Shown here piece by piece: positions 1 through 7,870 of a stretch of DNA of 64,000 bases. A program made the translations under genes and the position numbers. The notes under the pieces are model-generated. The model had not been told where the DNA came from. It ran no database searches and worked only from the letters and a program-made list of their open reading frames with translations. Position 1 is the stretch's first letter. Each line of letters begins with the position of its first letter. This stretch comes from SSSZ01 sp036732025 (GTDB lineage: Bacteria > Pseudomonadota > Gammaproteobacteria > Burkholderiales > Rhodocyclaceae), in NCBI GenBank assembly GCA_036732025.1, contig DAINDE010000001.1:1-64000 (forward strand). The letters run 5' to 3'.

Positions 1-393
1 GGCGAGGATGCCGGCGAAGCCGCCGCAGCGCAGCAGTTGTTCGCAGGCCCAGACGGCCTCGCGGCCGGCGTCGACGACCACCAGGCGTTCCAGGGCCAGG
101 CCGGCGGCCGCCCAGGCCGGGGCGTGGGGCCGCCAGGGCGGCGCCACCAGGGCGAGCCAGCCGCCGCCGGCGGAAAGCTGCCGCAAGGCGGGCAGCAGCA
201 GGGTCAGTTCGCCGACGCCGCCCTGTTCCACCAGCAGTTCGGTGAGGCAGCCCCGGGGCCAGCCGCCGCCGGGGAGCTCGGCGTCGAGTTCGGCATAGCC
301 GCTGGCGACGCCGGCCTGCGGCAGGCGGGCGAGCGCATCGCCTCGCCAGATGTCGCCCCGGGCCAGCACGCCGGCCAGGGCGGCGGGGGTCAT
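1..393 (-). CDS. imuA: ImuA-like SOS mutagenesis protein (C-terminus beyond window)
   Basis: The frame opens at ATG 393 and is still open at base 1, giving the first 131 residues. The start overlaps the lexA stop (ATGA), so the two are probably translationally coupled. The N-terminal region carries the ImuA/SulA-like signature of this RecA-related family: a GYAELDAELPGGGWPRG segment at about residues 30-46 followed by LTELL. Family knowledge: ImuA works with ImuB and DnaE2 in damage-induced translesion synthesis, and lexA-imuA-imuB-dnaE2 is a recurring cassette. The rest of the cassette would lie to the left of this window and cannot be seen. Control by the LexA box upstream of lexA is inferred from the overlap. 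The assignment rests on motif recognition, not on an alignment. Confidence 0.8.
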   Translation of the reverse strand, partial: MTPAALAGVLARGDIWRGDALARLPQAGVASGYAELDAELPGGGWPRGCLTELLVEQGGVGELTLLLPALRQLSAGGGWLALVAPPWRPHAPAWAAAGLALERLVVVDAGREAVWACEQLLRCGGFAGILA

Positions 394-998
394 GACAGGG
401 GGCTCAGGGCGCCGCGGATGAGGCCGACGGCGATGCCCTCGATGGCGAAATCCACCCGGCTCGGGTCGACGATGATGGGCTCGAAATCGGGGTTCTCGGC
501 GATCAGCTCGACGAAGCCGTTGCGGCGCTTGAGGCGCTTGACGGTGACGTCGTCCGCCACCCGGGCGACGACGATCTGGCCGTCCCGGGCCTGCTGGGTG
601 CGGTGCACGGCGATGAGGTCGCCGTCGAAGATGCCGGCGTCGATCATGGACAGGCCGCGCACCTTGAGAAGGAAGTCGGCCCGCGGGGTGAACAGGTGGG
701 CGTCGAGGGCGAAACGGCTCTGGACGTTTTCCACGGCGAGGATGGGGGAGCCGGCGGCAACGCTGCCGATAAGAGGCAGGCCGAGTTGCTCGACCAGGCG
801 GATGCCGCGGGCGGAGCCGCGTTCGAGGGTGATGGCGCCCTTCTTGGCCAGGGCCTTGAGGTGGTCCTCGGCGGCGTTGGGGGAGGTGAAGCCGAAGGCA
901 TGGCAGATTTCCAGCCGGGTCGGCGGGGCGCCGAGGACTTCGACGTTGTTCTTGATGAAATCGAGGATTTCCTGCTGGCGGGGGGTGAGTTTGTCCAT
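390..998 (-). CDS. lexA: LexA repressor, SOS regulator and self-cleaving protease
   Basis: The product of 202 residues is the usual LexA length. Residues 1-65 form the winged helix DNA-binding domain (MDKLTPRQQEILDFI, then TSPNAAEDHLKALAKKG). The self-cleavage site is Ala82-Gly83 within VAAGSP, and the catalytic pair is Ser117 (GLSMID) and Lys154 (VTVKRLKR). I chose the ATG at 998 because a purine-rich AGAAGGAG site precedes it. The frame could be extended to 1055, but that would run through the LexA operator, which argues against it. LexA binds SOS boxes and is cleaved when RecA filaments form on damaged DNA. The gene is autoregulated through the box at 1022-1037 and is followed, with overlap, by imuA. 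Confidence 0.95.
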   Translation of the reverse strand: MDKLTPRQQEILDFIKNNVEVLGAPPTRLEICHAFGFTSPNAAEDHLKALAKKGAITLERGSARGIRLVEQLGLPLIGSVAAGSPILAVENVQSRFALDAHLFTPRADFLLKVRGLSMIDAGIFDGDLIAVHRTQQARDGQIVVARVADDVTVKRLKRRNGFVELIAENPDFEPIIVDPSRVDFAIEGIAVGLIRGALSPLS

Positions 999-1021
999 GG
1001 TGGGGCTCCTTCTGGCGATGT

Positions 1022-1037
1022 CTGTATTTATATACAG
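1022..1037. promoter_or_regulatory. LexA box (SOS operator) of lexA-imuA
   Basis: CTGTATTTATATACAG is a near-perfect match to the gamma/betaproteobacterial SOS consensus CTGT-N8-ACAG, including the AT-rich centre. It lies 24 bases upstream of the lexA start, between lexA and the end of dgt, where autorepression is expected. Confidence 0.93.
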
Positions 1038-1070
1038 CCGCCGCCAAAATTGCAAGCCCCGGGGCGAACC

Positions 1071-2417
1071 TCAATCGCTGGGCAGGTCGATCCCCTTGAG
1101 TTTGCGGTAGAGATCGACGGCATAGGAGTCGGTCATGCCGGCGACGAAATCGGCCACCTGCAGCAGGCGCACGTAGGGGTTGGAATCGGGCTGGTGGCCG
1201 AAACCCAGGAACTGGGCCGGCAGCAGCTTGAGCAACATGCGCTCGCGGGCAGTCAGGCGGCCGTGGCCGGCGCCGGCTTCGACCGCGCCGGCGAACAGGG
1301 AGAGCAGCCCGCCCAGGACTTCGAAGCCGGCTGTCTCGATTTCCAGGGCCGGCCGGGCGACGTAGATGTGCTCCTTGGCCACCCGCAGCACTGCCTGCAG
1401 GGGCACGGCCAGGGGGGAATGCTCCAGCAGCTCCTCGTCGAAGCTGCCGTCGAGGATGGCCTCCTCGTTGGCCAGGAAGACGGCGGCCGCGCTTTCCAGG
1501 AGGCGGCCGATGGCCTTGGCGCGCAGGTATTCCAGGCGTTCCTTGGGATCGTGCAGGCGTTCCAGGCGGCCGCCGCTGACGCTGCTGCCGGCCAGGTCGG
1601 CGAGCAGGGTCTCGGCGTCGCGGTAGGGCACGAAGCCCAGGCGGGCGGCGTCCTCCAGGTCGACGATGAGGTAGCAGGTGTCGTCCGCCACCTCCACCAG
1701 GAAGGCCAGGGGGTGGCGCCGCCAGGCAACTCCCGGCTGCCGTTCCACCAGGCCGGTGGCCTGGGCGACCCAGCGGAAGGAGTCGGCATCGTGCTGGAAA
1801 TAGCCGAATTTCTTGCCACTCTTGCCGTCCAGCTCACCCTCGATGCAGGAGGGGCGCGGGTATTTGGTGAAGGTGGCGAGTACCGCCGCCGTCAGTTGCA
1901 GGCCGGGGTTGGCGGGGCTCTGCAGGCGGGTGACGATGCGGAAGCCCTGGGCGTTGCCTTCGTAGCGCTCGAAGTCGGCCCGCTGGGCGGGGGTGAAGGG
2001 GTGCCGGTCGAGCAGCCCGGAGCCGCGGAACCATTCGCGGATGGCGTCCTCGCCGGCGTGGCCGAAGGGGGGATTGCCGATATCGTGGGCCAGGCAGGCG
2101 GCGGCGACGATGGCGCCGAAATCCGCCGCTTCCACGTGTTCCAGGCCGTGGCGGGCGATGATCTCCCGCCCCACCAGGGCGCCCAGGGAGCGCCCGACGC
2201 AGCTCGCTTCCAGGCTGTGGGTGAGGCGGGTGCGGACGTAGTCGCTCCGGGACAGCGGAAAGACCTGGGTCTTGTCCTTCAGGCGGCGGAAGGCCGAGGT
2301 GAAGACGATGCGGTCGTAGTCCTGCTGGAAGGCGGTGCGCACCGCGGCGCTGGGCGCCGCCCCGGCCCCGAGGCGCTCGGCGGAGAGGAGCCTTTCCCAG
2401 ATGTCGCGGTTGCTCAT
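1071..2417 (-). CDS. dgt: Deoxyguanosinetriphosphate triphosphohydrolase-like protein
   Basis: The 448-residue protein belongs to the HD-superfamily dNTP triphosphohydrolases, which split dNTPs into deoxynucleoside and triphosphate. Visible marks are the N-terminal DYDRIVFTSAFRRLKDKTQV segment, the first metal histidine in RTRLTHSLE (His67), and the HD pair His111-Asp112 in CLAHDIGNPPFGHAGED. The family also includes single-strand nucleases of the same fold, so the in vivo substrate is not certain. The gene lies directly upstream of lexA on the same strand with 72 bases between them. Because the LexA box lies in that gap, lexA should have its own SOS promoter rather than depend on dgt. Confidence 0.9.
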   Translation of the reverse strand: MSNRDIWERLLSAERLGAGAAPSAAVRTAFQQDYDRIVFTSAFRRLKDKTQVFPLSRSDYVRTRLTHSLEASCVGRSLGALVGREIIARHGLEHVEAADFGAIVAAACLAHDIGNPPFGHAGEDAIREWFRGSGLLDRHPFTPAQRADFERYEGNAQGFRIVTRLQSPANPGLQLTAAVLATFTKYPRPSCIEGELDGKSGKKFGYFQHDADSFRWVAQATGLVERQPGVAWRRHPLAFLVEVADDTCYLIVDLEDAARLGFVPYRDAETLLADLAGSSVSGGRLERLHDPKERLEYLRAKAIGRLLESAAAVFLANEEAILDGSFDEELLEHSPLAVPLQAVLRVAKEHIYVARPALEIETAGFEVLGGLLSLFAGAVEAGAGHGRLTARERMLLKLLPAQFLGFGHQPDSNPYVRLLQVADFVAGMTDSYAVDLYRKLKGIDLPSD

Positions 2418-2567
2418 GACGGATGCCGTGAAATTGCCAGAAACGCCGCACGGTAACGGGATTTGCCGGTGGCTGCAACACCCGGCCCCGGCACCGTTGC
2501 AACTTCGCCGGCCGGCGGCGGGTCAAACCTGCGGCACGAGAAGGATGGATCGCGGGAAAGGCGCCCC

Positions 2568-3635
2568 ATGGCCGACATGTTCGACAATCCTCTGGCGACC
2601 GACGGCTTCGAGTTCGTCGAGTTCGCGAGTCCCCGCCCCGGGGAGATGGCCCGGCTGTTCCGCCGTTTCGGCTTCGCCGAGGTGGGCCGCCACCGGCACA
2701 AGGCGGTGAGCCACTACCGGCAGGGGGACATCAATTTCATCCTCAACCGGGAACCCCACAGTCTGGCGGAGGGCTTCGCCGCCCGCCATGGCCCTGGCTG
2801 CAACGCCATGGCCTTCCGCGTCAAGGATGCGGCCCGGGCCTACGACGAAGCGCTGCGGCGGGGCGCTACCCCCGTCGCCCAGCCGGTGGGCCCCATGGAG
2901 CTGAAGATTCCCGCCATCGCCGGGGTCGGCGGCCTGGTCATCTACCTGGTGGACCGCTACGGCGCCCGCACCATCTACGACGTGGATTTCGAACCGGTGC
3001 CCCCCGGCGGGGAAGACAGCGGCGTCGGCCTCACCGCCATTGACCACCTCACCCACAACCTGGAGCGGGGCCATATGGACCGCTGGGCCGCCTTCTACGA
3101 GCGCGTCTTCAATTTCCGGGAAATCCGCCACTTCGACATCGAGGGCCGCTACACGGGCCTCATCAGCCGGGCCATGGCCAGCCCCTGCGGCAAGATCCGC
3201 ATCCCACTGAACGAGAGCCGCGACGACCGCTCCCAGATCGAGGAATTCCTGGCCCGCTACCGGGGCGAGGGCATCCAGCACATCGCCCTGGCCTGCGACG
3301 ACATCTACGCCACGGTGGAAGCCCTGCGCCGGCGCGGCATCCCCTTCCAGGAAACCCCGGCCACCTATTACGACGCCGTGGACGCCCGCCTCCCCGGCCA
3401 CGGCGAGGATCTCGCCCGGCTCCAGGCCAACGGCATCCTCATCGACGGCGGCCCGGCCAACGGCGGCGGGCTCCTGCTGCAGATATTCACCGCCGACATG
3501 ATCGGCCCCATCTTCTTCGAGATCATCCAGCGCAAGGGCAACCCGGGCTTCGGCGAGGGCAACTTCCAGGCCCTCTTCGAGGCCATCGAGCGCGACCAGA
3601 TCCGCCGCGGTGTCCTGGGCGAGGCGGCAGCATGA
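2568..3635 (+). CDS. hppD: 4-Hydroxyphenylpyruvate dioxygenase
   Basis: This 355-residue enzyme converts 4-hydroxyphenylpyruvate to homogentisate, the committed step of tyrosine breakdown. It has the two-fold vicinal oxygen chelate layout of HPPDs. The Fe(II) ligands are visible as His160 (AIDHLTHNLERG), His238 (IQHIALACDD) and Glu318 (IFFEIIQRKG), and the closing GFGEGNFQALFEAIERDQ segment is typical of true HPPDs rather than hydroxymandelate synthase. I took the ATG at 2568. The frame is open from 2463, but the extra residues do not look like the family. An internal ATG nine bases further on is also possible. Its stop overlaps the hmgA start (ATGA), the first of three such couplings in this operon. 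Confidence 0.95.
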   Translation: MADMFDNPLATDGFEFVEFASPRPGEMARLFRRFGFAEVGRHRHKAVSHYRQGDINFILNREPHSLAEGFAARHGPGCNAMAFRVKDAARAYDEALRRGATPVAQPVGPMELKIPAIAGVGGLVIYLVDRYGARTIYDVDFEPVPPGGEDSGVGLTAIDHLTHNLERGHMDRWAAFYERVFNFREIRHFDIEGRYTGLISRAMASPCGKIRIPLNESRDDRSQIEEFLARYRGEGIQHIALACDDIYATVEALRRRGIPFQETPATYYDAVDARLPGHGEDLARLQANGILIDGGPANGGGLLLQIFTADMIGPIFFEIIQRKGNPGFGEGNFQALFEAIERDQIRRGVLGEAAA

Positions 3636-4765
3636 CGCGCCGGCCCTTCCCCTGCCCCGTGGTCGAGGGCGAAACCTCCCGCCAGGCCCACGCCGACCTG
3701 CCCCCCGGCACCTACGAACGGGAGCTGGGCCGCGAAGGCTTCGCCGGCCCCAGCGCCCACATGGTGCACCGCCACCCGCCCACCGCCTGGAGCGACTTCA
3801 GCGGCCCGCTGCGGCCCCGGGCCTATTACCTCGCCCGCCTCGACGCCGCCGGCCCCAGCCCCTGGGCGGCGCCGACGGTGCTGGCCAACGCCAGCCTGGA
3901 GCTGCGCTTCTGGCGCCTGCCCTCGGCCATGCCGGCGCTGGCCCGCAACGCCGACGGCGACCAGCTCCTCTTCGTCCATGCGGGGGCCGGCGACCTCTTC
4001 TGCGATTACGGCCACCTCGCCTACCGCAGCGGCGACTACCTGATCCTGCCCCGAGGCACCCAGTGGCGCCTGGAGCCGGCCAACCCCAGCGCCTTCCTGC
4101 TGCTGGAGGCGACCGGCGGCGCCTACGGCCTGCCCGAGCGCGGCCTCCTCGGCCAGCACGCCCTCTTCGACCCGGCGGTGCTGGCCCGCCCTGTCCTCGA
4201 CGAGGCCTTCCGCCGCCAGCAGGGAGAAGACCCCTGGCGGGTGGAAATCAAGCGCGGCGGGGCGGTGTCGGTGGCCACCTTCCCCTTCAACCCGCTGGAT
4301 GCCGTCGGCTGGCATGGCGACCTCTCCCCGCTGCGCCTGGCCATGGCCGACATCCGCCCGGTGATGAGCCATCGCTACCACCTGCCGCCCTCGGCCCACG
4401 CCACCTTCGCCGCCGAGCGCTTCGTGGTGTGCAGCTTCGTCCCCCGTCCCTTCGAAAGCGACCCCGGCGCTCTCAAGGTGCCCTTCTTCCACAACAACGA
4501 CGACGTGGACGAGGTGATCTTCTACCACGCCGGCAATTTCTTCAGCCGGGACAACATCGCCCCCGGCATGCTCACCTTCCACCCCGGCGGTTTCACCCAC
4601 GGCCCCCACCCCAAGGCCCTGGCCGGTGCCCTGGCGCCCAAGGCGGCCGGCACCGACGAATACGCGGTGATGATCGACGCCCGCGCCCCCCTCGCCCCGG
4701 CCCCGGCGGCAGCGGCGGTGGAACTTGCCGGCTACGTCGATAGCTGGAAGGGGAGCCCGCCGTGA
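3632..4765 (+). CDS. hmgA: Homogentisate 1,2-dioxygenase, short form
   Basis: The 377-residue protein opens the ring of homogentisate to maleylacetoacetate. The cupin iron site is recognisable near the C-terminus: His287 and Glu294 in FHNNDDVDEVIFYHAGNF, and His323 in TFHPGGFTHGPHP. The GxGDLFxDYGHLAYRSGDYLILPRGT-like stretch at about residues 118-143 is the cupin core. At 377 residues it belongs to the shorter bacterial branch; the classical Pseudomonas and human enzymes are about 430-445. Position between hppD and fahA, with overlaps at both ends (ATGA in front, GTGA behind), supports the assignment. Confidence 0.9.
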   Translation: MTRRPFPCPVVEGETSRQAHADLPPGTYERELGREGFAGPSAHMVHRHPPTAWSDFSGPLRPRAYYLARLDAAGPSPWAAPTVLANASLELRFWRLPSAMPALARNADGDQLLFVHAGAGDLFCDYGHLAYRSGDYLILPRGTQWRLEPANPSAFLLLEATGGAYGLPERGLLGQHALFDPAVLARPVLDEAFRRQQGEDPWRVEIKRGGAVSVATFPFNPLDAVGWHGDLSPLRLAMADIRPVMSHRYHLPPSAHATFAAERFVVCSFVPRPFESDPGALKVPFFHNNDDVDEVIFYHAGNFFSRDNIAPGMLTFHPGGFTHGPHPKALAGALAPKAAGTDEYAVMIDARAPLAPAPAAAAVELAGYVDSWKGSPP

Positions 4766-5739
4766 AGCTCGCCTCCCTCAAGGCCGGGCGGGACGGCCGC
4801 CTGGTGGTCGTCTCCCGCGATCTCACCCGCTGCGTCGAAGCCGCCGCCGTCGCCCCCACCTTGCAGGCCGCCCTCGACGACTGGGCGCGCTGCGCCGAGC
4901 CCCTGGCGGCCCTGGCCGACGCCCTGGAGGCGGACCGCCTCCCCGCCCGGGAATTCCGCGCCGAGGACTGCGCCGCCCCCCTGCCCCGGGCCTACCAGTG
5001 GGCCGACGGCTCCGCCTACGTGAATCACGTGGAGCTGGTGCGCCGGGCCCGGGGCGCCGAGATGCCGGAAAACTTCTGGCACGACCCGCTGCTCTACCAG
5101 GGCGGCTCCGACACCCTCCTCGGCCCCCGCGATCCCATCGAAGCCGCCGACGAAGCCTGGGGCATCGACTTCGAGGCCGAGGTGGCGGTCATCATCGGCG
5201 ACGTTCCCCGGGGCATTCCGGCGGCGGAGGCCGGGCGTCACATTCGCCTGGTCACCCTGGTCAACGATGTCTCCCTGCGCCACCTGATCCCAGGCGAGCT
5301 GGCCAAGGGCTTCGGTTTCTTCCAGTCCAAGCCCCCCACCGCCTTCGCCCCGGTGGCGGCAACGCCGGACGAACTGGGCGACGCCTGGGACGGCACGCGG
5401 CTGCACCTGCCGCTCCTCTCCTTCCTCAACGGCGAGGCCTTCGGCTGGCCCGACGCCGGCTGCGACATGACCTTCGGCTTTCCCGAGCTGATCGCCCATG
5501 CCGCCCGCACCCGGCCCCTGGGGGCGGGCACCATCATCGGCTCCGGCACCGTCTCCAACCGCGACCGTTCCCGCGGCTCCTCCTGCATCGCCGAGCGGCG
5601 CATGCTGGAAACCCTCGCCGACGGCAGCGCCCATTCGCCCTTCCTGCGCTTCGGCGACCGGGTGCGCATCGAGATGTGCGACCGCGCCGGCCGCTCGATC
5701 TTTGGCGCCATCGACCAGACAGTGGAGCGTGCCCCATGA
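4762..5739 (+). CDS. fahA: Fumarylacetoacetate hydrolase family protein
   Basis: The 325-residue protein has the FAH fold, which hydrolyses fumarylacetoacetate to fumarate and acetoacetate, the last step of the homogentisate pathway. Metal ligands are visible as Glu138 and Glu140 (GIDFEAEVAVI) and Asp169 (LVNDVS). The closing GSGTVSNRD and RIEMCDRAGRSIFGAI segments are also family typical. The start is GTG at 4762, overlapping the hmgA stop. The family includes other beta-diketone hydrolases, so function is fixed mainly by the operon. The stop overlaps the maiA start. Confidence 0.88.
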   Translation: MKLASLKAGRDGRLVVVSRDLTRCVEAAAVAPTLQAALDDWARCAEPLAALADALEADRLPAREFRAEDCAAPLPRAYQWADGSAYVNHVELVRRARGAEMPENFWHDPLLYQGGSDTLLGPRDPIEAADEAWGIDFEAEVAVIIGDVPRGIPAAEAGRHIRLVTLVNDVSLRHLIPGELAKGFGFFQSKPPTAFAPVAATPDELGDAWDGTRLHLPLLSFLNGEAFGWPDAGCDMTFGFPELIAHAARTRPLGAGTIIGSGTVSNRDRSRGSSCIAERRMLETLADGSAHSPFLRFGDRVRIEMCDRAGRSIFGAIDQTVERAP

Positions 5740-6383
5740 AACTCTACGGCTACTGGCGGTCCACCGCCGCCTACCGGGTGCGCATCGCGCTGCACCTGAA
5801 GGGCATTCCCTTCGAGAGCGTGGCCGTCAACCTGCGCCAGGGCGAGCAGCGCAGCCCGCAATTCCTCGCCCTCAACCCGCAAGGGCTGGTCCCCACCCTG
5901 GTCGACGGGCCGGCGGTCATCAGCCAATCCCTGTCCATCGTCGAATACCTGGAGGAAACCCACCCGGCGCCGCCGCTGCTCCCCGCCGCCCCGGCCGCCC
6001 GGGCGCGGGCGCGGCAGATCGCCCTGGCGGTGGCGGCGGACCTCCACCCCCTCGCCAATCCGCGGGTGCTGCGCTACCTGGAGTTCGTCCTGGAGGCCGA
6101 CGCCGGCGCCCAGGAAGCCTGGCGCCACCACTGGCTGGCCACGGAGCTGGATGCCGTCGAACGCCTGGTGGACGGCGACGGCCCCTACGCCCTGGGCGAG
6201 CGGGTAGGCCTCGCCGATCTCTGCCTGGTGCCCCAGCTCTATAGCGCCCGCCGCTTCGCTTTCCCGCTGGATGCCTTTCCCTGCCTGCGGCGGGTGGAGG
6301 CCGCCTGCGCCGAGCTACCGGCGTTTCGCGCCGCCCGGCCGGAAGTTCAGGCGGACGCGGCCGCCATGGCCGGCAGCGCGTAG
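5736..6383 (+). CDS. maiA: Maleylacetoacetate isomerase (zeta-class GST)
   Basis: The 215-residue zeta-class glutathione transferase isomerises maleylacetoacetate to fumarylacetoacetate using glutathione. It begins MKLYGYWRSTAAYRVRIALH, the usual zeta-class opening. Only Ser9 of the eukaryotic Ser-Ser-Cys catalytic motif is kept here; the cysteine position is Ala. The thioredoxin part continues with NPQGLVPTLVDG and the glutathione-binding SQSLSIVEYLEE (about residues 67-78). The C-terminal helical domain includes GERVGLADLCLVPQLYSA. The gene follows fahA with an ATGA overlap although the reaction precedes it. The last 37 bases overlap the 3' end of phhA on the other strand. Confidence 0.93.
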   Translation: MKLYGYWRSTAAYRVRIALHLKGIPFESVAVNLRQGEQRSPQFLALNPQGLVPTLVDGPAVISQSLSIVEYLEETHPAPPLLPAAPAARARARQIALAVAADLHPLANPRVLRYLEFVLEADAGAQEAWRHHWLATELDAVERLVDGDGPYALGERVGLADLCLVPQLYSARRFAFPLDAFPCLRRVEAACAELPAFRAARPEVQADAAAMAGSA

Positions 6384-7207
6384 GGGCGGTCGCCGGCGGC
6401 CAGGGTGGCGGGGTCGATGTCCGCTTCCGTTTCCAGGCTGCGGTAGAGGGCGGGGAAATCCTCCTCCATGGCGGCGAACAGGGTAGCGAAGTCGGGCAGG
6501 ACGAAGTAGGTTTTCTGGAAATCGTCGATACGGTATTCGGTGCGCATCACCCGCCGCAGGTCGAACCACAGCCGGTGGGGCCGCGGGCTGGTGACCGAAT
6601 GGACCGTCTCCGCCCGGGAGGAGAGCATGCCCGCCCCGTAGGCCTTGAGGCCCTTATCGGTGTCGATGAGGCCGAATTCCACCATGTACCAGTAGAGCCG
6701 CGCCAGCCGGGCCAGCCCCGGCCCCTCGCCAGCCTCCAGCCCCTTGGCACCGTAGGCCGCCAGATAGTCGGCGAAGACCGGGTCGAGGAGCAGCGGCACG
6801 TGGCCGAAGAAATCGTGGAAAAGATCCGGCTCCACCAGGTAATCCATCTCGTCCGGCCGCCGCACCCACACGCTCACCGGGAAGCGGCGGGCCGCCAGAT
6901 GGCTGAAAAAGGCTCCGTCCGGGATGAAGCCGGGCACCGCCACCAGCCGCCAGCCGGTGCGCCGGGCGATGAACTCGCCCACCCGCTCCAGGTCGGGAAT
7001 GGCGCTCGGCGCCCCGAGGGCCTCCACGCCGCGCAGGAATTCGGCGCAGGCGTGGCGGCGGACGATGGCGGCCTGGCGCTCCATCAACTCCCGCCAAACC
7101 GCCCGGTCGGTGTCGCTGTATTGGGAAAATACCTGCTCCACCGTGAAATCGGGACGGGCGCGGGAGTAGTCGCCGCGCAGGGGGCTGTCGGAATGGGCAC
7201 CGAGCAT
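6347..7207 (-). CDS. phhA: Phenylalanine 4-monooxygenase
   Basis: The 286-residue pterin-dependent hydroxylase makes tyrosine from phenylalanine and so feeds the convergent hppD-hmgA-fahA-maiA operon. The non-haem iron triad is clear: His131 and His136 in DLFHDFFGHVP, and Glu177 in WYMVEFGLI. The frame extends upstream to 7330, but that extension is read through a repeat element. I therefore place the start at ATG 7207 (MLGAHSDSPLRG), which has AGGCGG upstream. The gene tail overlaps the maiA tail by 37 bases. A pterin recycling dehydratase (phhB) is not next to it. Confidence 0.95.
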   Translation of the reverse strand: MLGAHSDSPLRGDYSRARPDFTVEQVFSQYSDTDRAVWRELMERQAAIVRRHACAEFLRGVEALGAPSAIPDLERVGEFIARRTGWRLVAVPGFIPDGAFFSHLAARRFPVSVWVRRPDEMDYLVEPDLFHDFFGHVPLLLDPVFADYLAAYGAKGLEAGEGPGLARLARLYWYMVEFGLIDTDKGLKAYGAGMLSSRAETVHSVTSPRPHRLWFDLRRVMRTEYRIDDFQKTYFVLPDFATLFAAMEEDFPALYRSLETEADIDPATLAAGDRPYALPAMAAASA

Positions 7208-7284
7208 GGTGGTCGCCGCCTGGAAAGCTCTTGTCCGTAAGACCGCTCTCCGGGGTTGGCGTTCGTTTTGCCCATGCCCCCGTT

Positions 7285-7368
7285 CCGTTCGGGCTGAGCC
7301 TGTCGAAGCCCGTGGTGCACCTGCCTTCACCCGGATTTAGCACCCTTCGACAAGCTCAGGGTGAACGG
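7285..7368. repeat. REP-like inverted repeat, single copy
   Basis: Two arms, CCGTTCGGGCTGAGCCTGTC (from 7285) and TTCGACAAGCTCAGGGTGAA (from 7346), are inverted copies that can fold into a long hairpin. The same unit occurs three times in tandem at 41189-41515. It lies between the divergent side of phhA and the end of the thioesterase gene, in an otherwise empty gap. Confidence 0.85.
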
Positions 7369-7379
7369 CCAAAGGAGCA

Positions 7380-7793
7380 TCAACCTCCAACCTCCAGCGC
7401 CGCCCGAATCCCCACCGGCAGCGGTGCCGACTTGCCGCTGCGGGTATCCATCCAAACCACCTTGGCAGCCCCTTCGGCGAAAAGGCGGTCGTCGCCGACA
7501 ATGCGCATTTCCACGTGGGTCATGACGCTGGAGCGGCCGGGCGGGCTGACGAAGGTTTTCACCTCCACCGTCCCGGGATAGGTCATGGGGATGAGGAAGG
7601 TGCAGCTGGCATTGATGATCACCGGCCCTTCGCCGCCGGGGCGCACCGTCGCCTCCAGCCCTTCCAGCCACTCCACCCGGGCCTGCTCCATGAAGCGGAA
7701 ATAGACGGTGTTGTTGACGTGGCCGTAGGCGTCCATGTCGCCCCAGCGGATGGGGATGCGGGTGGTGTGGATGAGTTTGCGGGGATGTTCCAT
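7380..7793 (-). CDS. Acyl-CoA thioesterase, 4HBT hot-dog family
   Basis: The 137-residue protein has the 4-hydroxybenzoyl-CoA thioesterase signature RWGDMDAYGHVNNTVYFRF, with the catalytic-region Asp and His-Val-Asn-Asn motif, followed by MEQARVEWLEG. Members hydrolyse acyl-CoA esters; the substrate cannot be read from the sequence. I start it at ATG 7793 (MEHPRKLIHTT), preceded by AAGGGAAAG; an ATG 13 codons upstream is also open. It diverges from ETF-ubiquinone oxidoreductase, and a palindrome at 7831-7844 lies between the two starts, so shared control in acyl-CoA metabolism is plausible. Confidence 0.85.
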   Translation of the reverse strand: MEHPRKLIHTTRIPIRWGDMDAYGHVNNTVYFRFMEQARVEWLEGLEATVRPGGEGPVIINASCTFLIPMTYPGTVEVKTFVSPPGRSSVMTHVEMRIVGDDRLFAEGAAKVVWMDTRSGKSAPLPVGIRAALEVGG

Positions 7794-7830
7794 GGGCTTG
7801 TCTTTCCCTTGTTGTTGGCCGATACTTTCC

Positions 7831-7844
7831 ATACTGTACCGTAT
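7831..7844. promoter_or_regulatory. Palindrome in divergent promoter region, putative operator
   Basis: ATACTGTACCGTAT is a 14-base inverted repeat (ATAC-K-GTAC-M-GTAT) with a single mismatched pair. It sits between the starts of the thioesterase (7793) and ETF-QO (7871). Symmetry of this size is typical of TetR-type operators, but I cannot name the regulator. Confidence 0.5.
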
Positions 7845-7870
7845 TGAAAAACACCGGACAAGGAGACAGC

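Noticed and set aside
999..1055. N-terminal extension of lexA
   Set aside because: It reads through the LexA operator and lacks a ribosome site.
603..2456. Long open frame antisense to lexA and dgt
   Set aside because: It mirrors codons of two well-recognised genes in a high-GC genome and has low-complexity Gly/Ala/Gln composition with no recognisable motif.
7208..7330. N-terminal extension of phhA
   Set aside because: It is translated from the REP-like repeat and does not resemble the family.
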